64,000 nucleotides of DNA from an uncultured Bacilli bacterium (GTDB lineage: Bacteria > Bacillota_I > Bacilli_A > RF39 > UBA660). Below, piece after piece: positions 25,101 through 32,681 of the stretch (positions are counted from its first letter, which is position 1; each line of letters starts with the position of its first letter). The stretch is taken from assembly GCA_934130175.1 (NCBI GenBank), contig CAKOXP010000004.1:31900-95899 (forward strand), read 5' to 3'. The notes beneath the pieces are model-generated. The model saw nothing but the letters and a program-made list of their open reading frames with translations. It was not told where the DNA came from and made no database searches. The position numbers were made by a program, and so were the translations under genes.

Positions 25101-25169
25101 AAAAGTAGTAAGTAGTAAGAAATCTATTTTTAATGAAAAAATAAAACAAAATTTTTACTTACTACTTTT
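25101..25169. repeat. 14-bp perfect inverted repeat in an intergenic region
   Basis: AAAAGTAGTAAGTA (25101-25114) and its exact reverse complement (25156-25169) flank a 41-base AT-rich spacer. It lies between the tRNA terminator and the lipoprotein promoter region, in a 183-base stretch with no gene. It could be a loose transcript hairpin, a protein-binding site or a small mobile-element remnant. Confidence 0.55.
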
Positions 25170-25224
25170 ATTTAATTGGTAGTTATAGTATAATTATAAT
25201 CATGATAGATAGGAGGATGGTAGT

Positions 25225-25821
25225 ATGATTAACCAAAATAAAAAAAGAAACATTTCAGCAATAGTTATTATATTGTTAGTAGTAGTAACATTAACCGGTT
25301 GTAATAAGGGTACTGACAAAAAAAGTGTAGGACAAACTAAGCATAACGGAAATTGTAGTTCAATAGACTGCATAAAAAAAATTAAGACAAATTCCACATT
25401 GAATGATATAAATAAAACAATTGGAATAGATGGAAAAGTTGTTGATGAAGCAAGTCAACAGTATACTTGGAAGTTATCAGATGAAGAAAGTGTAAACATA
25501 ACTTTTAATTCTGATAAAGATTTAAGTGGGAATGCAGTAAAAAAAGCAACAACAATTATAAGTATTGATTATGATGAGAAAGATTTAGAAAATAAAAACT
25601 TGGATTCTTCAAAATACAAATCTGTCAATTCGTCATTTAAGAGTGGAAAATCATTAACTTACGACCAGTTTAAAGAAAAACTAGGTGGTATTGAAGGGAA
25701 ACTAATTGCTAAAAGCGATACTGAAGAACAATATATATGGATAGATGAAAATGGACGCTATATAAAAGCAATTTTCTCATTAAAAGAAAAGAAATGTATA
25801 ATGGTTAATGGAATAAATTAA
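25225..25821 (+). CDS. Lipoprotein with two BamE/BLIP-like repeats
   Basis: The 198-residue protein has a type II signal ('ISAIVIILLVVVTLTGC', lipobox LTGC, Cys near 30) and is anchored to the outer face of the membrane. The mature part holds two similar units: 'IKTNSTLNDINKTIGIDGKV' with a following Trp-containing strand, and 'GKSLTYDQFKEKLGGIEGKL' with 'YIWIDENGRYIKAIFSLKE'. This doubled alpha-beta unit resembles BLIP/BamE-like (DUF3862-type) folds seen in Gram-positive lipoproteins; the fold call is inference. AGGAGG precedes the ATG. Ligand or partner is unknown. Confidence 0.7.
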   Translation: MINQNKKRNISAIVIILLVVVTLTGCNKGTDKKSVGQTKHNGNCSSIDCIKKIKTNSTLNDINKTIGIDGKVVDEASQQYTWKLSDEESVNITFNSDKDLSGNAVKKATTIISIDYDEKDLENKNLDSSKYKSVNSSFKSGKSLTYDQFKEKLGGIEGKLIAKSDTEEQYIWIDENGRYIKAIFSLKEKKCIMVNGIN

Positions 25822-25882
25822 TAAAAAGTTATAGTTCTAATGAATTTTATTTTGATATTTTAAATTAACAGGAGGGTTTAGG

Positions 25883-26602
25883 ATGAAAATAAAATTAATG
25901 CAAAATGATACCAAAACAACAGATATATATCTAATAGAGGGAAATAAAACCTTACTTATCACGTTTGCTGGTAATGGTGATTTATATTGGATTATGCAAA
26001 ATAAAGCTTGTGATGAAAACGTAAAATATTCATATGATTATTTTGATATAAGTAAGGAAAATTATGAAGTGTATTCATTATTTGAGCAATTATTATCAGA
26101 TATAAAAAATATAAACATTCGTGAAAATAAAGAGTTTCCTTTATATGTAGAAACAGATGAAGAAAAAAAAGAATATTTAGAAAATTTAGAATTAGAAAAA
26201 GAAATGTATAGAAAGTCTAATATGTCCCATTATAATGACTTATATGATGGGGTTAATACTATTACTTGGCATTCAGATGAGACTGCATACGAAGTTTCTA
26301 ATATAGTAACAATAAAAAAGATGGATGATATATTTAGAGTTGAGTTTAGTTCTCAGCCACATATAGCTGGATACGATGAAGAGTTAAATCTGTTAGGTCA
26401 TATGGCAATTAGATTCTGTAACTCTGGAAGTAGGTATCATCCGTTTAATATTTTATTTATGAAAATGTTTAATAAACTACAAGAAGCAGATGACGTAAAT
26501 GATTATGGGCATCAAATTCATATAGAAGAGTATCTATATAATAAAAGTAAACAAAAAATAAAGTTAAGAAAGAAAAATGGTGAAAAGAAAGAAGATAACT
26601 AA
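25883..26602 (+). CDS. Uncharacterised cytoplasmic protein
   Basis: The 239-residue protein begins after AGGAGGGTTTAGG. No family is recognised. It has no signal or membrane segment; it has a beta-rich N-terminus ('KTTDIYLIEGNKTLLITFAG'), a central charged helix ('EEKKEYLENLELEKEMYRKS') and a Lys-rich C-terminus ('KIKLRKKNGEKKEDN'). Its last 26 bases overlap the next small gene, suggesting the two are co-transcribed or that the small gene inserted there as a remnant. Confidence 0.6.
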   Translation: MKIKLMQNDTKTTDIYLIEGNKTLLITFAGNGDLYWIMQNKACDENVKYSYDYFDISKENYEVYSLFEQLLSDIKNINIRENKEFPLYVETDEEKKEYLENLELEKEMYRKSNMSHYNDLYDGVNTITWHSDETAYEVSNIVTIKKMDDIFRVEFSSQPHIAGYDEELNLLGHMAIRFCNSGSRYHPFNILFMKMFNKLQEADDVNDYGHQIHIEEYLYNKSKQKIKLRKKNGEKKEDN

Positions 26603-26801
26603 AACGTATTTAAGAGATGTATCTAAATATGAAATTAAATTATATATAGATGAGGATGAATTAGAAGATGCTTTAGAAGAAAAAGATATAACAGAAGAAG
26701 ATTATAAATTGGTAATGGAAGTAAAAGATAAATTATTAAATGAAATTAAGACAAATACTAATAAATTAATGAAGCTAGATTATAATAAATATTTATTTTA
26801 A
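26577..26801 (+). CDS. Internally deleted DUF402 paralogue (probable relic)
   Basis: The 74-residue frame matches both ends of the 167-residue DUF402 protein at 12643-13146 but not its middle. Its start 'KKITKTYLRDVSKYEIKLY' parallels 'KLISKTYLRGVNKYELKIY', then it jumps directly to 'DEDELEDALEEKDITEEDYK', parallel to 'DEDELEEALDNNEISITDFE'. About 90 central residues, including the 'FDVSLENGMDKETG' core, are missing, yet the junction is in frame. There is no strong ribosome binding site, and the start overlaps the previous gene. It is most likely a deletion derivative without the enzymatic core; a regulatory micro-paralogue is possible. Confidence 0.65.
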   Translation: MVKRKKITKTYLRDVSKYEIKLYIDEDELEDALEEKDITEEDYKLVMEVKDKLLNEIKTNTNKLMKLDYNKYLF

Positions 26802-26817
26802 TAAAGAGGATAAAAAT

Positions 26818-27204
26818 ATGAAAGTATTAACAATAAAAGAACCTTGGGCAACACTAATAATTGATGGTTATAAAAAGTATGAATTTAGAAGTTGGAAGTC
26901 AAATTATCGAGGAAAGATTTTAATTCATGCTGGTATGAGTTATGAGTCTGATATGTTAGAAATATTTAAGAATTATGATCTTTCATGCAGTAAGGGAGAA
27001 ATAATAGGTGAGGCGGAACTAACAGATTGTATTTTAGTAGATGAAGAGTTTGAAAAAGAATTATTGAATTTAGATTCTACAGTATATGGTAGAAGTCCTA
27101 AAGTGGGACGCTATGCCTGGAAATTAGAAAATATAGTGAAATATGATACTAAAATTCCTGTAAAGGGAAAGTTGGGATTATGGAATTATGAAATAGACGA
27201 CTAG
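26818..27204 (+). CDS. ASCH domain protein
   Basis: The 128-residue protein matches the ASCH fold (PUA-like, RNA- or nucleotide-binding): 'VLTIKEPWATLIIDGYKKYE' and 'FRSWKSNYRGKILIHAG' (residues 3-40) are the conserved core, and the end 'KGKLGLWNYEI' is typical. ASCH proteins bind RNA or modified nucleosides and some are ribonucleases or amidohydrolases; the role here is open. AAAGAGG precedes the ATG 16 bases after the DUF402 relic. Its stop codon lies in a terminator stem. Confidence 0.85.
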   Translation: MKVLTIKEPWATLIIDGYKKYEFRSWKSNYRGKILIHAGMSYESDMLEIFKNYDLSCSKGEIIGEAELTDCILVDEEFEKELLNLDSTVYGRSPKVGRYAWKLENIVKYDTKIPVKGKLGLWNYEIDD

Positions 27205-27221
27205 TGTAAACTAGTTTTTTT
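27200..27221 (+). terminator. Intrinsic terminator
   Basis: ACTAGT (27200-27205), GTAA loop, ACTAGT (27210-27215), then T run. Confidence 0.75.
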
Positions 27222-27235
27222 ATTTTTCTTTTTAC

Positions 27236-27290
27236 TTGACAATTGAATGAATATTCAACTATAATGTTAATAGGTTGAATAAGTATTCAA
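27236..27290 (+). promoter_or_regulatory. Metal-efflux promoter with two ArsR-type operators
   Basis: TTGACA (27236-27241) and TATAAT (27260-27265), 18 bases apart, form the promoter. Two near-identical 16-bp palindromes overlap it: TTGAATGAATATTCAA (27243-27258, between -35 and -10) and TTGAATAAGTATTCAA (27275-27290, just after the start point). Their starts are 32 bp apart, about three helical turns. This is how a repressor of the ArsR/SmtB family, encoded next, would block its own promoter. Confidence 0.85.
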
Positions 27291-27319
27291 CTATTACATA
27301 TAATATTAAAGGTGATAAT

Positions 27320-27691
27320 ATGGCTAAAAATGAATTTGTGTGTGATTGTAATGTTATCCATCAAGATGTAGTTGATAAAATTACATCTGAAATGTTAAAA
27401 GATGATCTATTTTATAAGATTGCTGACTTTTTTAAAATTTTAGGTGATACAACTAGAACTAAAATATTGTTTGCCCTTGATAAGGAAGAAATGTGTGTCT
27501 GTGATATAGCAAACGTTTTGAATATGAGCAAATCATCTATTTCTCATCAATTAGGAACACTCAGAAGAAGTGGTATTGTTAGATGTAGAAAAGAGGGTAA
27601 GGAAGTTTATTATATGCTAGATGATGATCATGTTAAAAAAGTTATTGAAGTTGCAATTGAACATATAGAACATAAGGAAGGAAGAGGTTAA
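27320..27691 (+). CDS. ArsR/SmtB-family metal-sensing repressor (CadC/CzrA-like)
   Basis: ATG 27320 follows GGTGATA; the upstream in-frame TTG lies in the second operator. The 123-residue protein has an N-terminal 'FVCDCNVIHQDVV' with Cys and His, 'EMCVCDIANVLNMSKSSISH' (the CVCD motif of the alpha3N-type sensor and the recognition helix), and a C-terminal 'DDDHVKKVIEVAIEHIEH' matching the alpha5 metal site pattern DxH...HxxH. Having both alpha3N and alpha5 ligands resembles CadC, which senses Cd/Pb/Zn. It should repress the operon it heads through the two palindromes in its promoter. Confidence 0.92.
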   Translation: MAKNEFVCDCNVIHQDVVDKITSEMLKDDLFYKIADFFKILGDTTRTKILFALDKEEMCVCDIANVLNMSKSSISHQLGTLRRSGIVRCRKEGKEVYYMLDDDHVKKVIEVAIEHIEHKEGRG

Positions 27692-27693
27692 TT

Positions 27694-27918
27694 ATGAAAA
27701 AGAAAAAATATAATATTGAAGGATTAGATTGTGCTAATTGTGCACGTGAGTTAGAAGAAGCTATTACTAAAATTGATGGTGTTTCTAGTGTAGTTATAAA
27801 TTTTATGATGCAAAAAATGGAAATATCTTATGATGAAGAAAATGAAAAAGAAATACTTTCTAATCTTAAAAAAGTGATAAAAAAAGAAGAACCTGATGTT
27901 TCTTTAAGTGAGATTTAG
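27694..27918 (+). CDS. HMA-domain metallochaperone-like protein
   Basis: The 74-residue protein is a single heavy-metal-associated domain with 'IEGLDCANCARELEEAI' (CxxC at residues 13-16) and the usual beta-alpha-beta layout. It lies between the ArsR repressor and the P1B-ATPase, 2 and 9 bases away. The downstream ATPase lacks its own N-terminal HMA domain, so this looks like that domain encoded separately, delivering metal ions to or regulating the pump. Confidence 0.9.
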   Translation: MKKKKYNIEGLDCANCARELEEAITKIDGVSSVVINFMMQKMEISYDEENEKEILSNLKKVIKKEEPDVSLSEI

Positions 27919-27927
27919 GAGAAACTT

Positions 27928-29766
27928 ATGAAAAAAAGAATTCAAAAAATAATAATAGCATTAATTTTATTTATATTAGGATTAATAATTAATGTTGACA
28001 ATATTTGGATTAACAATACACTATTTATTCTTAGTTATATTTTAGTTGGTTATGATATCTTAAAAAAGGCTTTTAGAAATATTACAAGGGGAAAAGTATT
28101 TGATGAAAACTTTTTAATGGCAGTAGCAACAATTGGAGCATTCTTTGTTGGAGAGCTAGAAGAAGCAGTTGCTGTTATGTTATTTTATCAAATAGGCGAA
28201 GTATTCCAATCATATGCGGTTAATAAATCACGTAAATCTATTGCGTCTCTTATGGATATTAGACCAGATTATGCTAATTTATTAATTGGAAAAGAAATAA
28301 AAAAAGTAAGTCCTGAAGATGTAGAAATAGGTTCTACCATCTTAGTAAAACCTGGTGAAAAAATTCCTATTGATGGAATTGTTATAGATGGAGACTCTAG
28401 TTTAGATACTAAAGCTTTAACTGGAGAAGTAATTCCTAAGGATGTTTTAGTAGGAGATGAAGTTTTAAGTGGTTGTATCAATTTAAATGGATTACTTAAG
28501 ATACAAACAGTTCAAAAATTTGAAAATTCTACAGTTAGTAAAATCTTAGATTTAGTAGAAAATGCAAGTAGTAGAAAGTCAAAATCAGAAAATTTTATTT
28601 CTAAGTTTGCAAAATACTATACACCAATAGTAGTAATCATTGCTTTGTTTTTAGCAACAGCAGTGCCATTTTTTACTGATAAAAATTACTCAAGTTGGAT
28701 TTATAGGGCACTATCATTTCTAGTTGTTTCATGTCCATGTGCTTTAGTTATTTCAATACCTTTAAGTTTCTTTAGTGGAATTGGATCTGCATCTAAGAAA
28801 GGTATTTTAATAAAAGGTAGTAATTATCTAGAATTACTTTCTAAGGTTTCAACAGTTGTATTTGATAAAACTGGTACTTTAACAAAAGGTGTTTTTAAGG
28901 TTCAAAAAATAAATGCTATTGATATTAGTAAAGATAAACTACTTTCTTTTGCAACAACAGCAGAAGCCTTCTCAACTCATCCAATTGCTAAAGCTTTAAA
29001 GGAAGAATATAAAAAAGATATTGATTTATCAAAAGTAGTTAAACATGAGGAGTTAGCAGGGTTTGGAATCCATGCAAAAATTCAAGAAGATGATGTTTTA
29101 GTTGGTAATGATAAACTCCTAACTAAAGAAAAAATTAAATTTGATAAATCAGATGATATTGGAACAATTATTTATGTTGCGGTTAATAAAGAATTTAAAG
29201 GATATATTGTAATTTCAGATGAAATCAAAGAAGATACCTATAAAGCTATAAGTCTATTAAAGAAATCAGGTATCAAAAAAACTGTTATGCTTACTGGTGA
29301 TAAAAAAGAAGTCGGAGAAAGTGTTAGTAATAAGCTAAAACTAGATTCTTATTATACAGAATTATTACCACAAGATAAAGTTTGTAAAGTAGAAGAGTTA
29401 ATGAGTCAAAATGATACTTTAGGAAAACTTGCTTTTGTTGGTGATGGAATTAATGATGCTCCAGTACTAGCATTGGCCGATATTGGTATTGCTATGGGTG
29501 GAGTTGGTAGTGACAGTGCAATAGAAGCTGCAGATATAGTTATTATGACAGATGAAATATCAAAAATATCTTCAGCAATAAAGATTTCAAAAAAAACAAT
29601 GCTTATTGTAAAAGAAAATATAATCTTTGCTATAGCAGTTAAAATCCTTGTTTTATTATTAACAGCCTTAGGTGTTTCTTCAATGTGGCAAGCAGTATTT
29701 GCAGATGTTGGGGTTTCAATTATCGCAATTCTTAATTCATTAAGAGTTTTACTATCTAAAAAATAA
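27928..29766 (+). CDS. P1B-type Cd/Zn/Pb-exporting ATPase (CadA/ZntA-like)
   Basis: The 612-residue membrane pump has all P-type motifs: 'LTGEVIPKDV' (actuator TGE), 'SCPCALVISIP' (CPC metal site in the transmembrane region), phosphorylation site 'DKTGTLTKG', 'HPIAKAL' (P1B His-Pro) and 'GDGINDAPVLALADIGIAMG'. The late transmembrane helix carries 'ADVGVSIIAILNSLRVL', the Asp typical of Zn/Cd exporters (ZntA/CadA group). It begins directly with membrane helices and has no N-terminal HMA domain, which is encoded just upstream instead. It is regulated by the ArsR protein at the head of the operon. Confidence 0.95.
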   Translation: MKKRIQKIIIALILFILGLIINVDNIWINNTLFILSYILVGYDILKKAFRNITRGKVFDENFLMAVATIGAFFVGELEEAVAVMLFYQIGEVFQSYAVNKSRKSIASLMDIRPDYANLLIGKEIKKVSPEDVEIGSTILVKPGEKIPIDGIVIDGDSSLDTKALTGEVIPKDVLVGDEVLSGCINLNGLLKIQTVQKFENSTVSKILDLVENASSRKSKSENFISKFAKYYTPIVVIIALFLATAVPFFTDKNYSSWIYRALSFLVVSCPCALVISIPLSFFSGIGSASKKGILIKGSNYLELLSKVSTVVFDKTGTLTKGVFKVQKINAIDISKDKLLSFATTAEAFSTHPIAKALKEEYKKDIDLSKVVKHEELAGFGIHAKIQEDDVLVGNDKLLTKEKIKFDKSDDIGTIIYVAVNKEFKGYIVISDEIKEDTYKAISLLKKSGIKKTVMLTGDKKEVGESVSNKLKLDSYYTELLPQDKVCKVEELMSQNDTLGKLAFVGDGINDAPVLALADIGIAMGGVGSDSAIEAADIVIMTDEISKISSAIKISKKTMLIVKENIIFAIAVKILVLLLTALGVSSMWQAVFADVGVSIIAILNSLRVLLSKK

Positions 29767-29789
29767 TACGTTGTTTTACGTATTTTTTT
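29765..29789 (+). terminator. Intrinsic terminator of the metal-efflux operon
   Basis: AATACGT (29765-29771) and ACGTATT (29778-29784), then T run. Confidence 0.78.
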
Positions 29790-29799
29790 AATTTTTGTG

Positions 29800-29853
29800 T
29801 TGACATATGACAACTTGTCATAATATAATGTAGTAGCATGTGACAGCTTGTCA
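29800..29853 (+). promoter_or_regulatory. TetR-controlled promoter with two operators
   Basis: TTGACA (29800-29805), 18 bases, TATAAT (29824-29829). ATGACAACTTGTCAT (29807-29821) lies between -35 and -10, and TGACAGCTTGTCA (29841-29853) lies downstream of the start point. The centres are 33 bp apart. These shared TGACA-N3-TGTCA palindromes are the probable binding sites of the TetR-family protein that follows. Confidence 0.82.
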
Positions 29854-29875
29854 TGTGAAAAAGGAATGTGATAGT

Positions 29876-30457
29876 ATGCCTAGTAAAACTTTTTTAAATT
29901 TACCAGAAGAAAAAAGACAAAAATTACTTAAAGCAGCAACAGATGAGTTTTCAAACACAAGTTTTTTTGACGCCTCAATTAACAAAATAATTAATAATGC
30001 TAATATTTCTAGAGGTAGCTTTTACATGTATTTTGAAGGAAAAGAAGAATTATTTGAATACATCCTCGATTCTTACAGTTCTAATCTTATAGAAATAGTC
30101 AAAAAAGAATTAATAAATAGTAATGGCGACTTAAGAGAAAGTTTTATTAATCTTTATGATGAACTATTAATAAGAATTAGTAAGATTAAGTATAAAATAT
30201 TTTTTAGAAATGTATTCTTGTTTCTAAATTTGAAGCGTGAAAAAATAGAAAATAAAGGAAAAATTTTATTTGAAGAAGTTAAATCTTATATTTCTACCTA
30301 TAATATAAAAAATGCTGATTTAAATTTTGTTTTTCTAGTGTTAATGCATAATTTATTTTTCTGTATAGCAGATGCGCTACGTACTGGTAAAAAAGAAGAA
30401 ACTAAAGATGTATATTTAAAAAAATTAGATATGATTTGTTATGGATTTTATAAATAA
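29876..30457 (+). CDS. TetR-family transcriptional repressor
   Basis: ATG 29876 follows AAGGAATGTG; the longer frame from 29840 would start inside the operator. The 193-residue protein has a TetR DNA-binding domain, 'KRQKLLKAATDEFSNTSFFD' with 'INKIINNANISRGSFYMYFE' (residues 13-56, recognition helix ISRGSFYMYF), and a divergent ligand-binding C-terminus. It heads an operon with a zinc-ribbon protein and two ABC exporter half-transporters and probably represses it until a drug or lipid-like ligand binds. Confidence 0.9.
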   Translation: MPSKTFLNLPEEKRQKLLKAATDEFSNTSFFDASINKIINNANISRGSFYMYFEGKEELFEYILDSYSSNLIEIVKKELINSNGDLRESFINLYDELLIRISKIKYKIFFRNVFLFLNLKREKIENKGKILFEEVKSYISTYNIKNADLNFVFLVLMHNLFFCIADALRTGKKEETKDVYLKKLDMICYGFYK

Positions 30458-30471
30458 GAAAGAAGGTATAT

Positions 30472-30927
30472 ATGAAGTATTATCAAAAATTTTATAATTT
30501 CATGAGAAATAGATATGGTACTGACTTATTAGAAAAAGATTTGATGAAGTTCTACTTTATCCTGATAATAATTGATTTGTTTGTAAATAGCTATGTTTTG
30601 TTGGGATTAGAACTACTTTTATTTATAATTATCATTTTTAGATTCTTTTCAAAGAATATTAAAAAAAGAAGAAAAGAAAATGATAAGTACTATAAGATTA
30701 AGGAAAAATTAAAGAAACCTTTTAAAAATATTTCTAGAAATTATAAAGATAGAAATGATTATATTTATAGAAAATGTCATAAATGTAAGACAATTCTTAG
30801 ATTGCCACTTCCTCCTAAAAGGGGATTTAGGTATGCTAAATGTCCAAAATGCAAAGAAAGAGTTAAGGTTTTTACCTTAAAAAAACAAAAACAAGAAATA
30901 ATTAGGAAGGATGAAGTAAAATGTTAA
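30472..30927 (+). CDS. Zinc-ribbon membrane protein within the ABC exporter operon
   Basis: The 151-residue protein has two hydrophobic segments (about residues 22-60) and a long basic C-terminus ending with a zinc ribbon: 'CHKCKTILRLPLPPKRGFRY' then 'AKCPKCKERV'. No enzymatic motif is seen. Its stop overlaps the ABC start by 7 bases, so it is translationally coupled to the exporter. It may be an accessory or stability factor for the exporter, but this is inferred only from position. Confidence 0.75.
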   Translation: MKYYQKFYNFMRNRYGTDLLEKDLMKFYFILIIIDLFVNSYVLLGLELLLFIIIIFRFFSKNIKKRRKENDKYYKIKEKLKKPFKNISRNYKDRNDYIYRKCHKCKTILRLPLPPKRGFRYAKCPKCKERVKVFTLKKQKQEIIRKDEVKC

Positions 30928-32681
30928 AATTATTAAAAACTTTCAAGAAAAAAGAATGGTTGTTAGCTATAATTAGTTTTCTTTTAATCTTTTTTCAAGT
31001 ATGGTTAGAATTAAAGATGCCAGACTATATGTCCAAAATAACACAATTAGTTCAAACTGATGGAAGTAGCATGAAAGCTATTTTAGAAAATGGTGGCTAT
31101 ATGTTAGCTTGTGCTTTTGGTAGTTTAATTGCTGCTATTATTGTTGGTTATTTAATATCAATTATTTCAGCAACTTTTTCAAAAAGAACGAGAAAGATGA
31201 TATTTACAAAAGTAGAAGAGTTAGCTATCCATGAGGTGAAACAATTCTCTACTAATAGTTTAATTACTAGAACAACTAATGATATTACACAAATAGAAAT
31301 GTTAATAGCTATGGGTCTACAATTACTTATTAAGGCACCAATTACAGCAATATGGGCAGTAACAAAAATTCTAAATAAGAGTGTAGAGTGGAGTATTATA
31401 ACAGCTATTGCTGTAGTGATATTACTTTCCGTTATCGCAAGTTTAGTAATTATTGTGATGCCAAGATTTAAAATAGTTCAAAAATTAACAGATTCAATCA
31501 ATGGTGTTACAAGAGAAAATCTAACTGGTATTAGGGTTGTAAGAGCGTTTAATGCTGAAAAATATCAAGAAGATAAGTTTGAAGATGTAAATAATAAACT
31601 AACAAACTTACAATTATTCAATCAAAAGAAATTTGCAATTATGTCTCCAATCATGTATTTGGTAATGTATTTCCTAACTTTATCAATTTACTTTGTAGGA
31701 GCAAAATTAATTGATAATGCTCTAATGGCTGATAAAATAGCTCTATTTGGCGATATGGTAGTATTTTCATCATATGCTATGCAAATTATTATGTCATTTT
31801 TGATGCTTGCAATGATCTTTATGATGCTACCACGTGCTCAAGTGTCTGCTAAACGTATCAATGAAGTATTAGACACTGATATCACTATTAAAGATGGAGA
31901 GCTAGATAAAGATACAACGGACTTAAGAGGCTATGTTGAATTTAAAAATGTTTCCTTTAAGTATCCTGATGCTGAAGAGTATTTACTTGAAAATATTTCA
32001 TTTAAAGCTAAAAAAGGAGAAACTATTGCTTTTATCGGATCAACTGGTTCAGGTAAATCAAGTTTAATTAACTTAGTACCAAGATTTTATGATGCAACAA
32101 GTGGGGAAGTTTTAGTTGATGGTGTTAATGTAAAAGATTACAAACAAGAATTCTTGCATCAAAAGATAGGCTATATTCCACAAAAGGCAGTAATGTTCAA
32201 TGGTACTGTTAAATCAAATATCACATATGGTGATAGTGGTAAAGAAAAGACCGAGAAAACTGTAAAAGATGCAATCAGAGTCGCTCAAGCAGAAGAATTT
32301 GTTTCAAAAATGGATCACAAATATGATACACATATCGCTCAAGGTGGTACTAACGTAAGTGGTGGTCAAAAACAACGTTTAGCAATCGCACGCGCAATCG
32401 CAAGAGATCCAGAAATCTACATATTTGATGATTCTTTCTCTGCACTTGACTATAAAACTGATAAAATTCTAAGACAAGAATTAAAGAAATATACTAAAGA
32501 TGCTACTAATTTAATTGTTGCCCAAAGAATTGGAACAATTATGAATGCTGATCAAATCTTAGTTTTGGACAATGGTAAATGTGTAGGTATTGGTACTCAT
32601 AAAGAATTACTAAAAACATGTGATGTTTACAAGCAAATTGCACTTTCACAACTTTCAAAGGAGGAATTAGATTATGAATAA
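30921..32681 (+). CDS. ABC exporter half-transporter, degenerate-site subunit
   Basis: The 586-residue protein has six membrane helices and an ABC domain: Walker A 'GSTGSGKSS', signature 'VSGGQKQRLAIARAI', Walker B 'IYIFDDSFSALD'. The residue after the Walker B Asp is Asp instead of catalytic Glu, and the H-loop reads 'VAQRIGTI' with Gln instead of His. The consensus ATP site of a heterodimer would therefore depend on the partner encoded next (overlapping by 8 bases), like BmrCD or TM287/288. It is probably a multidrug or lipid exporter under TetR control. Confidence 0.93.
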   Translation: MLKLLKTFKKKEWLLAIISFLLIFFQVWLELKMPDYMSKITQLVQTDGSSMKAILENGGYMLACAFGSLIAAIIVGYLISIISATFSKRTRKMIFTKVEELAIHEVKQFSTNSLITRTTNDITQIEMLIAMGLQLLIKAPITAIWAVTKILNKSVEWSIITAIAVVILLSVIASLVIIVMPRFKIVQKLTDSINGVTRENLTGIRVVRAFNAEKYQEDKFEDVNNKLTNLQLFNQKKFAIMSPIMYLVMYFLTLSIYFVGAKLIDNALMADKIALFGDMVVFSSYAMQIIMSFLMLAMIFMMLPRAQVSAKRINEVLDTDITIKDGELDKDTTDLRGYVEFKNVSFKYPDAEEYLLENISFKAKKGETIAFIGSTGSGKSSLINLVPRFYDATSGEVLVDGVNVKDYKQEFLHQKIGYIPQKAVMFNGTVKSNITYGDSGKEKTEKTVKDAIRVAQAEEFVSKMDHKYDTHIAQGGTNVSGGQKQRLAIARAIARDPEIYIFDDSFSALDYKTDKILRQELKKYTKDATNLIVAQRIGTIMNADQILVLDNGKCVGIGTHKELLKTCDVYKQIALSQLSKEELDYE

